Shown piece after piece: positions 21,267 to 35,300 of a stretch of 64,000 nucleotides of DNA (its first letter is position 1; each line of letters starts with the position of its first letter). The position numbers and the translations under genes are program-made. The notes beneath the pieces are model-generated. The model was not told where the DNA came from, did not search any database, and saw nothing but the letters and a program-made list of their open reading frames with translations. Source of the stretch: Acanthochlamys bracteata (lineage: Eukaryota > Streptophyta > Magnoliopsida > Pandanales > Velloziaceae). The stretch lies in contig CM034131.1 of the NCBI GenBank assembly GCA_019914995.1, forward strand, positions 9,580,501 through 9,644,500. Reading direction: 5' to 3'.

Positions 21267-24200
21267 ATGGCTCCATCTAGAGCTGCGGCATTGCGCTCCG
21301 GCACTGCCGGCGAAGACCCACCAGCGCGCTGTCGTAAGAAAGCACTAGGAGTACGGACATGGCTTTCAGTGGACCCCACAGGCGCCGTGCAGAATCTCGA
21401 GACAGGCAAGCCTGCTATCATGCGCCGCACGGGCTTGCCTGCTCGAGACCTTCGTATACTCGACCCGTTGCTCTCGTATCCTTCTACTGTTCTCGGCCGT
21501 GAGCGAGCGATAGTTATCAATATAGAACGTATCAAAGCTATAATCACTGCCCACGAAGTTTTGCTGCTCAATGCCCGCGATCCCTCTGTGCAGCCCTTCG
21601 TTAGGCATCTCCAGAACCGCATCGCTCTTCATAACTTTCAGGTGATGAGTCGGTACTGTCTTGTTTGTTTCGTGCTAATGATTGAATTGCGTTGGAATGT
21701 TGCTATTATCAAACGTCAAACTAATCTGCTTGTTATTAGTTTTAATTGTTGAGCATAAAGTCCACTACTACCTGGAAAAGTATTAACTTCGCGTTCCACC
21801 TATAGTGAGAATTTCCATGAGCAATTTTTTGTGTTACAGGAGAGGTCTGAGAGTAGGGATGTATGATCTTGGTCGTGGTCTTGTGTATCAGGTTTTCGTT
21901 TAAAACTTGATTTCAATGAAATTGTTGGTTTATTTTGTATAGAAGGAGGGAAGGAACATCGATGGTGAGGCTTGGCGAGATGATTATGATGCAGAGGAGC
22001 CACATGAGATGGTAAATTCAGTTGATCCAAGCGAAGCTGGGACTGACAAACCCCAAGAATATCTAGGGTCCACTGAAACAGAGAAGGGTCAAAGAGAGTC
22101 TGGCATTCACAGATCAAATGGGCCGAGAACTCTTCCTTTTGAGTTTGTTGCACTCGAAGCTTGCCTGGAACATGCTTGCAGTTGCTTGGAGAATGAGGTA
22201 CTACTTTGGTTTGTTTCTTTCAGAATCATAAAAGTGCCTACAGTATAAGTCTTTCATCTAGATAGTTGCAACAACAGTAAGAAGCACGTTTCTTTGTATT
22301 TGGAAGTGAATGGGAAGTGCTATATAAATAGCTAAAATTGGTGGTTAATGTCTTTGGTAAATTTAAAGACAGCTTGATCAAACGTCTTTAATAAATTGAC
22401 GTCTTACTGAGAAAATCCGATTGTTGGATAGAATGATTTCGACCTTCTTTGTGTCATTTTCTATTTCTGAAAGGAAACTTTACTTATGTTGGATATAGAC
22501 ATACTTGCTTATGAAGGAACTTTCTATTTCTGAAGCTACTCCATTGACTGTTAAGCTGTAAAGTCAAAGATTTTCTTGCCCTATAATGTTTGGTACACAA
22601 TGCTACCAAAAAGACTTCTGTCAAAAAAAAAAACCACAATCCATCCCACTATGTTAACCTTTTATGTTATGAATCAGGCAATGGCATTAGAGAAAGAAGC
22701 CCATCCAGCGTTAGATAAGCTGACTTCTAAAATAAGTACGCTTAATTTGGAGCGTGTTCGTCAAATCAAAAGTAGATTGGTTGATGTAACTGGCCGTGTC
22801 CAGAAGGTAAGGCTGGTTTTATATGACAAAGATTATGATGTGTTGATTTTATAGCTATGGCGTAAGCTGCTGGAGTTTGCAAAGCAGGAACTAGTCTGTT
22901 TTATACTTTCCATAGAGATGAACGTCTATGATGGTTTCCTAGTGATTTTATGTTTCTTGTGGTATGTTAGATGCAACTTTCAAACTACCCAATACACTGC
23001 AACTTGAATAGGCGCCTGGTCCTTAGAACTATACTGAAAGGAATGTGTAGTAAACTTAAAATTATAGTATCTTTCCTACAATAATAATTATGATGAAGAG
23101 AAGTTAAACAAAGGATTCATGCTGTCATAATTTTTATGAACTACTTCCTGTGATTTCTGACATAATAATGCACTCTTGTCTTTCATTGCTCTGTCAATGT
23201 ACATAAATTTCTATTGAAATTCTAGGTCAGGGATGAACTTGAGCAACTATTGGATGACGATGATGATATGGCTGAAATGTACTTGACGGATAAATTGCTG
23301 CAGCAACAACTGTTTGGCAGGTCATCTCTCTCTTCTCAGGATGAAGCAGATGATGATGAAAGGTCCTTCAACTAGTTTCTTCATTGTTCTATGTCTTAAA
23401 ACTGTTTATACTGATGGCTGATAAAGAACTCCCTTTCTTCATGCACAGATTTCTGGCTACATATTCTGACTTATCATTTAATTTGCAGGATAAACGCTAA
23501 TATCTCGTTGGATGAGAATGATGTTATAAATAATAATGTAGTTCCTCAAACTATTTTATCTCATGATCAATTGTGTGGTCGCGCTATCAACAAAGAAGAA
23601 TCACTTAGAACCAGCTCTTTTGCCAATAGTAGCAGCAGTAGCAAGCATATCAATGTAGAGGAGCTTGAAATGCTTTTGGAAGCTTACTTTGTGCAGATTG
23701 ACAGTACACTGAATAAACTTTCCACGGTAAAAGCTCTAAGGACAATATTTTGTATATTTCTTCCGTTTCGATATTTATGTTTCTTCTTCTTCTTTCATCA
23801 GCATACTGGATTAATGATAATTAGGGTGCTAGTACAGACAATGCTGTTATGATAAAAAGGCTACTGCTTTGTGTAAAAGATGAATACTACGTAATCACAA
23901 GGAGTCACAATCTGTTTCTTTATGTAAAAGATGAACATTTAGTGCTTACTAAATACTTTTTATCTTTAAAATGAACCCTGAACTTCCAACAGCGACTCTC
24001 AGGAATGACTGATTGATTGTAGTAGAGAAGTTTGAAATCACTGTTGTAGTTATATAGCCTTCTATGTTATAGTCACCTGCTCATTTCTAACTTCAGCTTG
24101 TTTCAATGCTGCAATTTCTGAAGCTAAAGGAGTATGTTGATGACACAGAGGACTATATCAGTATAATGTTGGATGACAAACAGAACCATTTGCTACAGAT

Positions 24201-24411
24201 GGGCGTGATGCTGACAACAGCTACTCTTATAGTCAGTGCCTTTGTTGTAGTAGCAGGCATATTTGGTATGAACATCCAAAATGATCTCTTTAATAAGAAC
24301 AGGTCCGGTACTCGTGAGTTTTTGTGGACAGTGGGAGGTGGAGCTACTAGCTGCTTGTTGTTGTATATCTGTGCTTTAACATGGTGCAAGCACAGGCGCC
24401 TACTGGAGTAA
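21267..24411 (+). CDS. MRS2-3: MRS2/MGT (CorA-type) magnesium transporter, MRS2-3-like
   Basis: Six exons: 21267-21641, 21943-22197, 22678-22806, 23226-23362, 23489-23726, 24124-24411; 473 aa, all junctions GT-AG and in phase. The N-terminal domain carries PARDLRILDPLLSYPSTVLG and RERAIVINIERIKAII. The middle has LPFEFVALEACLEHACSCLE and the coiled stretch LDKLTSKISTLNLERVRQIK, with the acidic DELEQLLDDDDDMAEMYLT after it. Two C-terminal membrane helices frame the GMN signature (VVAGIFGMNIQ), which marks Mg2+ selectivity in CorA/MRS2 channels. From memory, Arabidopsis MRS2-3 (MGT4, 484 aa) is the closest match, especially in DDKQNHLLQMGVMLTTATL. The start is ATG 21267; upstream in-frame codons are not ATG. 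Exon 2 has a tandem NAGNAG acceptor. Confidence 0.92.
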
Positions 24412-24649
24412 TTTGTATTTGTGTAGAAACTGCTGGTCTTCGTGAAGTGCAAGTGCGCCGGCCTCCTAGAGTAGTTTTTTTTTGTAAAAAGGCGCTGTTC
24501 TACCATCTTACAGTGGGATGCATATGGAGTAAAATGCTTGTGTTGTCAAGAAATATCAACATTTTGTAAATGATGCACCACATATGTTCTCTGCTGTTTC
24601 CAAGTACAAACTATTTCTGTTTCTATTACTACACAATTGCTGGTGTGAG

Positions 24650-24935
24650 AGTAAACGCTTGTTTCTTTTGTTCTGAAGTGAGTTTCTGAATGCGAGTTTT
24701 TGAAAGTAAGTTACTTAAAAACAAAATTTGTAAATGAGTTCAAATTTTGTGTTTACTTATTATTAAAGTATTATTAAAGGTGAATTTGGAGAAATTTTTA
24801 GTTTTAAAATGTTGAATTTTAAAATAGAGTTTTTGGTAGGAAAATTTAAATTTGTTTATTTTGTTTTGAGAGACACTTGAAAGTGAAGTTTAAAATAAAA
24901 AAAAGAGTTAAAAGAGTCGGTGAACAAGCACTAAG
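24650..24935. mobile_element. Possible MITE
   Basis: The left part ACGCTTGTTTC and the reverse complement of the right part, GTGCTTGTTCACC, are similar. The inside contains TTGAAAGTGAAGTTT, also found near 46540, which suggests a repeat family shared with the 46.4-47.4 kb cluster. The ends are not exact. Confidence 0.3.
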
Positions 24936-26269
24936 AGCGCACTATTTTTTCTCCAAAAAATAGCTTTTTTATGCCAAATTTTTTTAAAAAATTAAATTTA
25001 AAATATTAGTTATAAAGAATAATAATTATTAAAAATATATTAAATTATTTAAATTATATTTTTGTTGAAAAAATTAATGTTGGCAAATCCGATCCAAACA
25101 TCGATATGAAAATCTATTTAACTCGACGGGTCACGGTTGACCGTAGATCGATCTGTCAACTGTGCATCCTTGATTGATGATGCAATATCATATAGCTAGA
25201 GCTCTAATGTTGCTAAATTATCGTATATGGTTATTACGTTTTACCCAAAAAATTAATAAGAGCGTTTAGTCACATTGAGCATCTTCTTTGACTCGTTCAT
25301 TTACTCACAACTTTCTTTCTTATTCTTCTTTGCTTCCGAGCTTCAGTCACCATCTCTTATTATTTTTTTTCTTCTTCTTCTTGCTTTCATAGTTTTATTT
25401 ATCGATTGAATTTATGTTAGTATTGGTTTCTGAAGGAAAAAAAGAAAATATCGGGTCTACAAACTAGCAGATGAGTGTAATAGTAATCAGTTTTTTGATT
25501 ATAGATTTACTGTCAATAAAGTCTCTACGGAAGATTTTTATGCTCAAAATATAGCTGAAGACCCTATTATTATTTCAGCTGTCATCACTATAACCACTAT
25601 TGTCCTTCTTCAACTCCATCGCTCTTCTCTTAGATTGTCCTCTCTTTTTTTTTTATATTTAAATTATTGAATTGTTTAGAAAGGTGAAATAAGAAAGCCG
25701 AGCTAGCGGGTAGCATGCAGTAGAGCCGGTATTAAAAAAAAAAGAAAAGGGAAAAGAATGAGAACGAGAAACTGAGAATGAGAGACTGAGAAACGGAGCT
25801 GCAGGAAAAAAAATGATCACTTATTCACTCAAACAAAGATAATTAAATTATTTTTTATTTTGTTTAATTTAGTCCGAAGTGATTCGGCCAATCAACGAAT
25901 CAATTCAAAACGGGCCGAGTTGATCCTCCTATTAATTTACTCAAATCTGTTTAAACTTCGGATTGAACCGGATGATTCGGTTCGAAAAGTTACTGTCAAA
26001 AGAACATTTGTTATTTTTACGTGAGGCGTCTGGGTAGTGTATTTAGTTGGCTGTCACATTAGTGCACATTAGGGGTTCCCTTACGAGCCCGACCGGGCTC
26101 TGACAATTTTCCCTATTTTCGTATTAGGAAAAATTCATTTTCCCGTACTTCACTTTTTATTTTTAAAAAAATTCTTAATCAAATTAATAACAAAATCCCG
26201 AATCGTTTTCGAAATTTAGACTCTCGAACTCGATTCGAGCCCATCGAGTCTATTCTTCTTCTTGTTCTC

Positions 26270-26277
26270 TATAAATA
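26270..26277 (+). promoter_or_regulatory. TATA box of the PLAA gene
   Basis: TATAAATA lies in a pyrimidine-rich setting about 95 bp upstream of the start codon. It is a good match in sequence and spacing. Confidence 0.55.
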
Positions 26278-26367
26278 CTACTCCGCCTGAACCCAAATCA
26301 CTTTCTTTTCCTCTGACAAGAAACGAACTCCCCAACCAAGACGAGCGAAGCAAACGAAACTTCACTA

Positions 26368-29300
26368 ATGGCGCTCCAGTACCAACTGAGCTGCCAACTC
26401 CGCGGCCATGAAGACGACGTACGTAATCTTAACACACACTCTCGAAATTTCAATTTTAATTCTCGAATTTCAAATTTCTCTCGCTTTTTAATTATGCTTT
26501 GAAACTGTTTTCACCAATCGATCAATTGATTCGATGGTTAAAACAGGTGCGTGGGATCTGTATATGCCCCGGATTTGGGATCGCGACTTCATCGAGAGAT
26601 CGAACGGTCCGATTTTGGTCACCGGAGCCCGGCGGTGGACACCGTTACACGCTTTCCAAGACGCTAGCTGGACACACCAGCTTCGTAGGACCGATCGCGT
26701 GGGTCCCGCCAAACGATCGTTTGCCTGAGGGTGCTGTTGTTTCTGGAGGGATGGATACACTTGTCTTGCTGTGGGATCTTAGTCGAAGTGAAGTTGCTGA
26801 GACCATGCGCGGGCATAGTCTCCAAGTCACCGGCCTTGCTGTTGATGATAATGGAGATATAATCTCCTGTTCTATTGACTGGTATCTACTTTTTGGTTCC
26901 AGTTTCTGGTTTTTTTTGGCTGGTATTTGCGTTTACAATATATCGTTGTTTGTTCTTATTCATGTCATGTTGCTCTTAACTATGATAGTTCATGTCTCTA
27001 ACATTTTGAGCGTGAAAGAAAGTTCAAATGTATAATTATAATTTTGTTTTGGACTCTGTTAGACGCATGGTATGTAGAGATTAATAGAGAATGCACTGTT
27101 TACTGACAAGCTTACCTATATCTTCTACTTGTAAGTAAAGTTTTGAGCTTTTGGAGAGCTCTACTTATACTCTGTGGCTAGTATTATATGTCCTGTTGAA
27201 TTATCTTATCATAAGTCTTGCACGGTGTAGTTACTGTAGGTGATTTTATGTACTGCAGTACATTAAAACGCTGGAGGAAAGGTCAATTGGTGGAGTCTTG
27301 GGAGGCTCATAAAATGGCTGTCCAATCTGTTGTAAAGCTGCAATCTGGGGAGCTCATTACCGGTAATGTTCTGGTTTTATTGATCCTATGTGGCATATTT
27401 TGAGGACCTGTAGTGCATTTCGGCGTCCAAAAAGTTACATATTCCTTACTTCCTTGCAATTTGTAGCTAGTGATATGTTTTGTCTTCAATAGGGCCAATA
27501 AACTGCTGTATACTGCAAAAACATCTTCTGTATTATTTGTTAAAGCTTTTAGGAGTTATTTATAACTAAGCAAATATTAGTTTTAGTAATCCTTATAATA
27601 AGTAATTTGACTCTTAAATCTTATTAGACTATTTGATTTTGTTTTTCCTTTTAAAAAGCCCATACTCATTGTTACAGTTCTGAAAATGGTTTTTTCTGCT
27701 AGTAAGGTGCACATCCTAGTCCTGTTAATAAGACCTCTTTGTTGATATGGGTGTAGGTTCCAGTGATTCAACTATTAAACTGTGGAGAGGAAGGAGTTGT
27801 CTCCAATCTTTTGTGGGGCATACAGGTATTGACTATTGATTGCCAATGGCTAGATGGCTCATTATTTTATATGCTAGTCTAGCAGCTCTTGCTTTTTCTC
27901 TCAAATGCTTCTATATGAATAGATTTCTTATATTAATAAGCTTTGATTTCAAGTCATCGACCATTTATACAGCCAGACAGTGATGCTACTTATTTTATAC
28001 GTGGCTGTTTCAATATGTGGTTTAAGTCAATTGTAAGTGACTTTGCGAGTATATACTGAAACTACGATTCTGGTGTTAGCCTGTTATATTCCAGTTCATA
28101 GTGGTTGGAGTTCAAGAACCTGTTCCTAGTTGGGAACCTAGTTTAGATCGTTTTTTAATTGCATGCATAAGCCTAAACACCGGAGTGGAGTTGCATTAGA
28201 TTCATAGGAAGTTGGAATGGCTAGGGGACGGAGACCTCTGACCTTCATCATCCTTGTTCGCCCCCTTGTCTACCTTTCACTGGAATGGCTGTTATATCCT
28301 TAGTGACTATCACGATCACAATCTTCATCATTTCTTCCCTCCCACTACTATTACCAGCAAGGCTTACTTTATATATGTAATGCATGCATGTCTCATGGAT
28401 GCATGCAACTCATTCATGAGTGAGTCTGCGTGCTTGGCTTGCATTTGTTGTATTTTGGCATGCTTCTAAACATACTTTTGCTCCAAACTATATTTTAAAA
28501 TTGAAGTTCATAACTTTTCATATGTTTTTTCATTGCAGATACAGTTAGAAACTTAGCAATAATGCCTGGTCTAGGGATTTTATCTGCTTCACATGATTGG
28601 TAAATTGGCTCAAACTTTCTCTTTCTTATATTTTGATATAATTGGTCCTTGACTAGCATTTCTTTACAAGTGGAAGAAGTATAAAACACCACCTTTGGAC
28701 GTTGTAATCCATGTTTCCCTTTCGCATGAATTGAATTGATTATTGAGATTAGATGTATTGGCTCTTCTTCTGCCCTTAGAAGTCCTGTGGTTAGCAACCT
28801 TTGTGTCACTGGTTTTGGAATCTGATCATTGTTACTAGTCTAATGAAGCTAATGCATGGAGAATTTGAACCTCTCTTGGGTTTGCTGATCCTTATTGTTA
28901 CATTGGAAATTTTGTAGTTTGCTCATATTCTGTTGCAATTTAAAACAATCTATTGATTGGACCTATTACACTCTCAAAGTCAAGGTTCATGGCAAAAACA
29001 TATGGATCTTTTAAATAAAATTACTGAAATTTGTAGATCAGATAGTTTATTCACAGCTTTAGAGAACCTTCAGTTTTTTAGCAACATCGTATTAGACATC
29101 TGTTCCCACTTATGAGGTAAATGGAACAACTTCTGAATCCAAACCCTGAAGTCTTTAGTTTCATTGGCCTTTCATCTTTGTCTCATTCAAGATGTAGTGA
29201 TGCACTTTCGTACTCCAAATTGGAGGTTGAAGATGTGAAGATGTTAAATTCCAAATTGCTATCTGCTACTCTCTCTATGCAAGTTATTTATGTAATTGGC

Positions 29301-32300
29301 GATATTTAATCACATATTATCCATTCATTTTACTTTTGTTTTGATGTACATATTACATTGAATCAGTTATTTTGTTAGTACTATACTTAAATGAAGTCTT
29401 GTGCATAATGTCATTGTATTTTGTTCTGTGGTTTTAGTTTTCTGTTTACCCTTTTCCTGTGGATTGTAGTTCCATTAGGTTATGGGCTTTAACGGGCCAG
29501 GTCTTGATGGAGATGATAGGCCACTCTTCATTAATCTATTCTGTTGACGCACATTCATCTGGTCATGTGGCTAGTGGTAGTGAAGATTGTTCTCTCAAGA
29601 TATGGAGAGGTAATTGTTTTTTTGGATATAGGACCTAATATATGTTGGTGACTCTTGTCAATTTTTTTGATCTTGCACTCATGAATCGGTTTGGAAAGTT
29701 AGAAGTTGTTTGCATAAAAGAAGTAATTGTTAATAGTTGGTAATTTTTCCTACTCTTATGCAAGATATGATCATGTCAGTTTTGATTCCTCTATTTTGCT
29801 GATTACTATCTTTTATCCTTCTTAATTACGTAGTCCTTGTAATATCCCTAATACTCCTGCAGCATAAGAAGTGAGAAAGATGCATTTGGTGCTTGCATCA
29901 CAAACTATCTCATTGCTATTATCAATCGAAAGACAAAATTAGGGCAAAATGACTTCGTTTCTTTTGGTGTACTTAAAATTCTAAATGCGGGTAAGGTCTT
30001 CCATTTTAATATCAAATACAAACATCAGAGTTTGTTGTTTTGCTTGCACTCAGTGACAGGTTCAGTAATCATGTCCATTTTGTTGTTTTGCTTGAATATA
30101 ACTATGGCCAGATGTAGTTATGTTGGTTCTACGGCAGGATTGAGGTGCTTACCTAAAGTTCATATAAGTTAGTTTTGAGTCCTGATCTTATATACATAGA
30201 ATCTATCCTAACTGACAAAACGTTTGGACATTCTATTATATACAGTGTCCAGGCTGATTGTCCCAAACGATTGCACATCCTAGTACTTTTTTGCAAGAAC
30301 TTGTCTATATATGCTTATCTAGACATATGCTATTTGTTTGAAGTATAAAATTGATCTAGATGTAGTACTAGGATTTAGATATACACTTTTTAAAGATATA
30401 GCTTTTAAGTTTAACTCTTTTATGGAGCAGATGGCCAATGTATACAAAGCATTGAACACCCAGGATGTGTTTGGGATGTTAAATTTTTAGAAAATGGAGA
30501 TATTGTGACTGCATGTTCAGATGGTATCGCAAGGATCTGGACTTCATCTAGCAATCGAGTGGGCAATTCAGGAGAACTAGAAGGTTATGCAATGGAGCTA
30601 TCTCAGTTTAAGAACAAAAGGTATTTGTTAGACACTCATTTACCCCTTACCAATGCTAGTGATGCGTTGGGGTACATAATGACGATTGGACATCAATTGC
30701 CACTGTTTATTCTGACTTGTCTGAGTTTTACCTATTTCCACTTTGGGCTTGTTTACCAACTCATCAAACACACTATTTTCCAAACTTACTTTTAATACAA
30801 AATAAATAAATTATTTCTATCAAAAATTTATTTTTTAAATTCAATTTTAAATTAAACTTTTAATATAAAATAAATATAAAAACTTATTTTTTATTAAATA
30901 TTTTTAATATTTAATTTTATTTTTTAAACTCACTTTCAAAAAAGTGAGTTTACCTCAAGGTAAACACGCCCTTCATGTTTTGTGTTGTAACGAAGTACAT
31001 AGAGGAACTTAACCTTTTGCCTATTTGAATTACTGTTATTAAATAATCAAGCATCTCTACTGATTCATTTGAGATATTTTCTTTTTTTCTGCTATCAGGA
31101 AGAAAATAGGTGGCTTGCGTTTGGATGAACTTCCTGGCTTGGAAGCATTGCAAATCCCAGGTCATTCTATTTCCTTTTCTTTATGGTCTTCCTTGCCCCT
31201 ACAAGTGGATTGAGTTTTATACACATTATTTTGTGCAAAGAACTGCGAGCTAGTATCATTTATTTGACTTATTTGTTCATTCTAAAGTTGCTCTTTTTGC
31301 TAGTTGCTTCCCTTTCTCATATTGGACTTTTAAGTTGATTCATTCTATTACCAAATCTTTGTCTTAGTATTCTGAGCAGTACTGTTTTCTGAATTTTCGA
31401 CAGGAACTGCTGATGGTCAGACGAAAGTTATCAGAGAAGGGGATAATGGTGTGGCTTATTCCTGGATTTCTAGTGAGCAGAAATGGGATAAAGTATGTCA
31501 CTTTTTATACTTCCTTGATACTGTTAACATTTGTGCAGTCTACATTTTATACTAATAGTCGCTCTGTCATACATCATATATTCCAATGGGATTAAGATTT
31601 ACATATATCTTTCGAAGCTTCTTTTTTTTTTTTTTTTTTTTTTTTTTGAAACTTATTCTTCTTAAAGTTTCTTATATTCTATCTGGAGCTCAAACTGAAA
31701 TTTACTTCAGAAGGATTTGAATTCATTGTAGAATTTCTTTTCAGTTAGGAGTGATTGTAGCACCTATGTCCTTTTCAGTGCTGCTGTTAAGATTGTCGTT
31801 ATAAAGACTTTGATCTGTGAGAGTATGTTGTGATGTGCCATATGCATGATCTTGTCATGTTTTAACATCTATCTACAACAAGGATTTTCCACGTACTTCT
31901 CTGTACTTCCCCCTAATGACTTTTTTGGGCTTAACTTTTTGCCCCTTTGAGTTGTTCTGCTTTTCCCATCTTTTTCACTTGTCAGTCAAAATTCTTTCCC
32001 CTTAATCAAGCGCTCAAATTGTTGATTTGTGGAGCTTCTGTTTTCTGCTCCCTAGCCTGTATCTCAACAGGATTGTGAAGTGCTTTTATTTTTTAAGATT
32101 GGAGAAGTTGTTGATGGACCTGGGGATAGCACAGGGAATCAGATTCTTGATGGTGTTCAATATGATTATGGTATCTTTTGCTTTAAGTAGTTTTGTTATT
32201 CTTATATATTTATTTCAAAATAAAGATTGAGTTTTTAGATGGTGGCTATTTGTTTTCCTCAGTTTTTGATGTTGACATCGGAGACGGAGAGCCCATCCGT

Positions 32301-35300
32301 AAATTGCCATACAATCGATCAGGTTATCACCTTGTCATATTATCCGTTTATTAGGCTTATATATTGAAGAAACTTTTGTTAAGTTAAACTTAGACCTTCC
32401 TCATCGACGGAAATATGAACGCTTTCCCTAGAATGTACTTGTCATTAGTTTTGAAGGAGTTACTAAATCATGGATGCATCCTTACAAGGTCTATACAATC
32501 TTCATCTGTGAACTTGGTCAGATTTGTTCTTGCAGTAAATCTCATATTTTGTAGTTTAAAAAATACCTTTTGTATTTGATAATAACCAAAACTGTTAACC
32601 TTTGAGGACCAAAATCTTTAACCTTTGATGAGTTTGGAAGACCTGTCTCTATTTCATAATATATTTACATTTCATGCTGTACAAGCCCAAAATATCGAAT
32701 TAAGCTCTTCACTTTGTCACTCAGGATTGGTAAACTGGCTGTTTTATTACCACTTCTTAGGTACTGATACATCCATTACTAACACTCAGTATAGTTGCAT
32801 AGTAGATAATTTTGAGGTAGGTATATTTAAGTTTCTTTTGTACAAAAGCTAACTTTGAAAAGGAACAAAGGTCAATGAAAATGTAGCAAAGGAGTTTTTT
32901 GATCAATCAAATCTCATCTTGAGTAATTCAGACTTCTTTAAATAAACATAGAATTTAAATGAGACAATTTTAGAAGTATGACAGATGACAACAACTAATT
33001 CTCTTAGGCACAAACATGATGAAATAAAGATGCCAAAGTGAACTTTGATGTGAGCTGTTTTCCTGTATGTATGCCTCTTCCTTTGGAATTAGCTACAGTA
33101 AACTCTGTTGTTTGCTAACTTTTAATTATGTTTTTTGCATTTTTCTAGATAACCCTTATGATACCGCTGACAGGTGGCTTCTGAAAGAGAACTTGCCTCT
33201 TGCATATCGTCAACAAATTGTGGATTTTATAATGCAGAATTCTGGACAGAAGGATTTCTCCTTCGATCCTTCATTCAGGGATCCTTATACTGGTGGTAAG
33301 TCCCAGCATGCTCTTTTCCTCATGTTAACCTTTGTTAATGGCGGGACTAATTGATGCTTTTGGTTCTCAGCTAATGCATATGTTCCTGGAGCGCCTTCCA
33401 GTTCATCCAGTATGTGCCTTTAAAAAAGGAAATGCCACTGTGTTCTTTACTTCCATTTGAATATAACAGTACTTTGTAGCTCTATCCTTTACGTCCTTTG
33501 TTAATTCTCTAGTTGGAAGGAATGGTGGGTTCTAATGGTTGATATATGCACCATTCACAAAATCGTTAACTCGTACTTTTTACTTTCTTTTCAAGCAGCC
33601 ACTGCAGCAAAACCTATTTTCCGGCATATTCCAAAGGTAACCTAGGATGCTTTGTGGAGATTCATTTGTTATAATTTTGCTTTTAGCCCTGAGTCAGTCT
33701 TTCGGACACGTGGACTCTATTGGTGATGCTTAGATTTTGTGAGTGGGCATTCTATATTTTGAGCATGCCTTCCATGTTATTGTTTGTACATGACAGAAAG
33801 TTGTTAGATTGTAAATAACTCCTCATAGAGGTCAAATTACACACAATATGAACATTTAGAAGTACCTGAAAACTTGGGAGGATGTTTATGTATGACTGTA
33901 TTTGTAGAAAAAAATGGAAAATCTGTAAATGATAGGTTTTGGCAACTGATAAGTATGCAAATTGATGTTACAGCATGTTTGAAAAGAATCGGGGAAGAAA
34001 GTGTGTTACATTCACAGTATTCCAGACTTTGCATCTTAGATATGTTTTGGGTAAGCTTGGTATGTGGCATAACATAACCTCAGGGAGTCGTACAATCTAA
34101 CTACGACTCATTGACAATCTTATGCAAGCTTTCATGTTACTGTGGTTCATGCATGAAGGTGTTCTCATTCAAATTCTTCCTGGGGGTCATCTTCCATTTG
34201 ACTGTTACTTATGAATTAACTTGGCAGTTTGTACCACTTTGATTCCTGTGTACAGTTTGAAATATTTTCTATTGCTTACTAGACACATGTCAGAAGTGAA
34301 AGATTGGCATTCGCAGTTTGGAACAATTTTTGGGATGATGATGTTTCTAATGAAGTCAGATTTTAATAGCCTCATTACCCATTTGTTCTTTTCCTGATGT
34401 TTTCTTGTTAATTTACTAAATACTGTCTTGCAGCAGCAGCTCTAGAGAGAATCATTCCATCATGAGAATATTATTTACTGTTGCTTTGTTTTCCTTCAGA
34501 AAGGAATGCTTCTGTTTGATACTGCCCAGTATGATGGCATTTTGAAGAAGATAACCGAATTTAACACAATTCTACTCTCGGACATGGTACCCTCACTTTT
34601 AGAAGACAAACATCTTACTTGTTTCCTGTTATCTTATTTTGCCAGAATGAAGGGCCTAATCATCTTTGAACTGCATCATTCTTGTCAGATTGAAAGAGAT
34701 GAGAAGTGCCAACTTGTATAACCAACTATTTTGTGGTTTGTGCATGCATATAGACCTGAACACAGATTACTTCATTACTTCATGTTCTGTTTTCTGTCAC
34801 TTGCATTCCAAAATTTAATACAAGCAGCTCATTCTATCACAAAATAGTCTATTAGTTATGTGACATAAAGATTAAGTCTGAATGTAGGCTAGATTTTTAC
34901 CCACATTCTCATCCTCAAAAGTACTTTATTCTGAACTTTTTGCACATGAAACAGCATTTTGAAGTCCTTTATTTGAATGAAACCTTGCATCAAGTTGCAT
35001 ATTTCCTGCTTTATCTTGAAAATTATTCCTGTTGTGAGAAAATATAAAGCATATGCATGAGGTTTTCCTCTTAGAGGAATAAAGCTTAGCGTCTGTTGTT
35101 GTAATTGCATAAGGTTTAGTAGACATTGTTCTAGAGTTTGTTATTTTATTGTCATTTTGATATAAACATTAATTTCATATCTTTTTACTTTTCCTCTTTA
35201 GGAGAAAAAGTCATTATCTTTGGTGGAGGCTGAGTTTTCAAGACTATCTAGTATTGTCAAAATTCTCAAAGATACCTCCCACTACCATTCCACAACATTT

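Larger units (their letters stand above)
24412..26367 (+). other. Intergenic: MRS2 3' UTR, possible MITE, PLAA promoter
   Basis: The transporter's 3' UTR comes first, then a possible MITE (24650-24935), AT-rich spacer, and the PLAA promoter near 26200-26367. Pyrimidine-rich DNA near 25310-25400 and 25600-25660 has no coding potential that I can see. Confidence 0.5.

Noticed and set aside
25330-25660. Pyrimidine-rich stretch as a possible gene leader
   Set aside because: No start codon followed by a usable frame and no recognisable exon after it.
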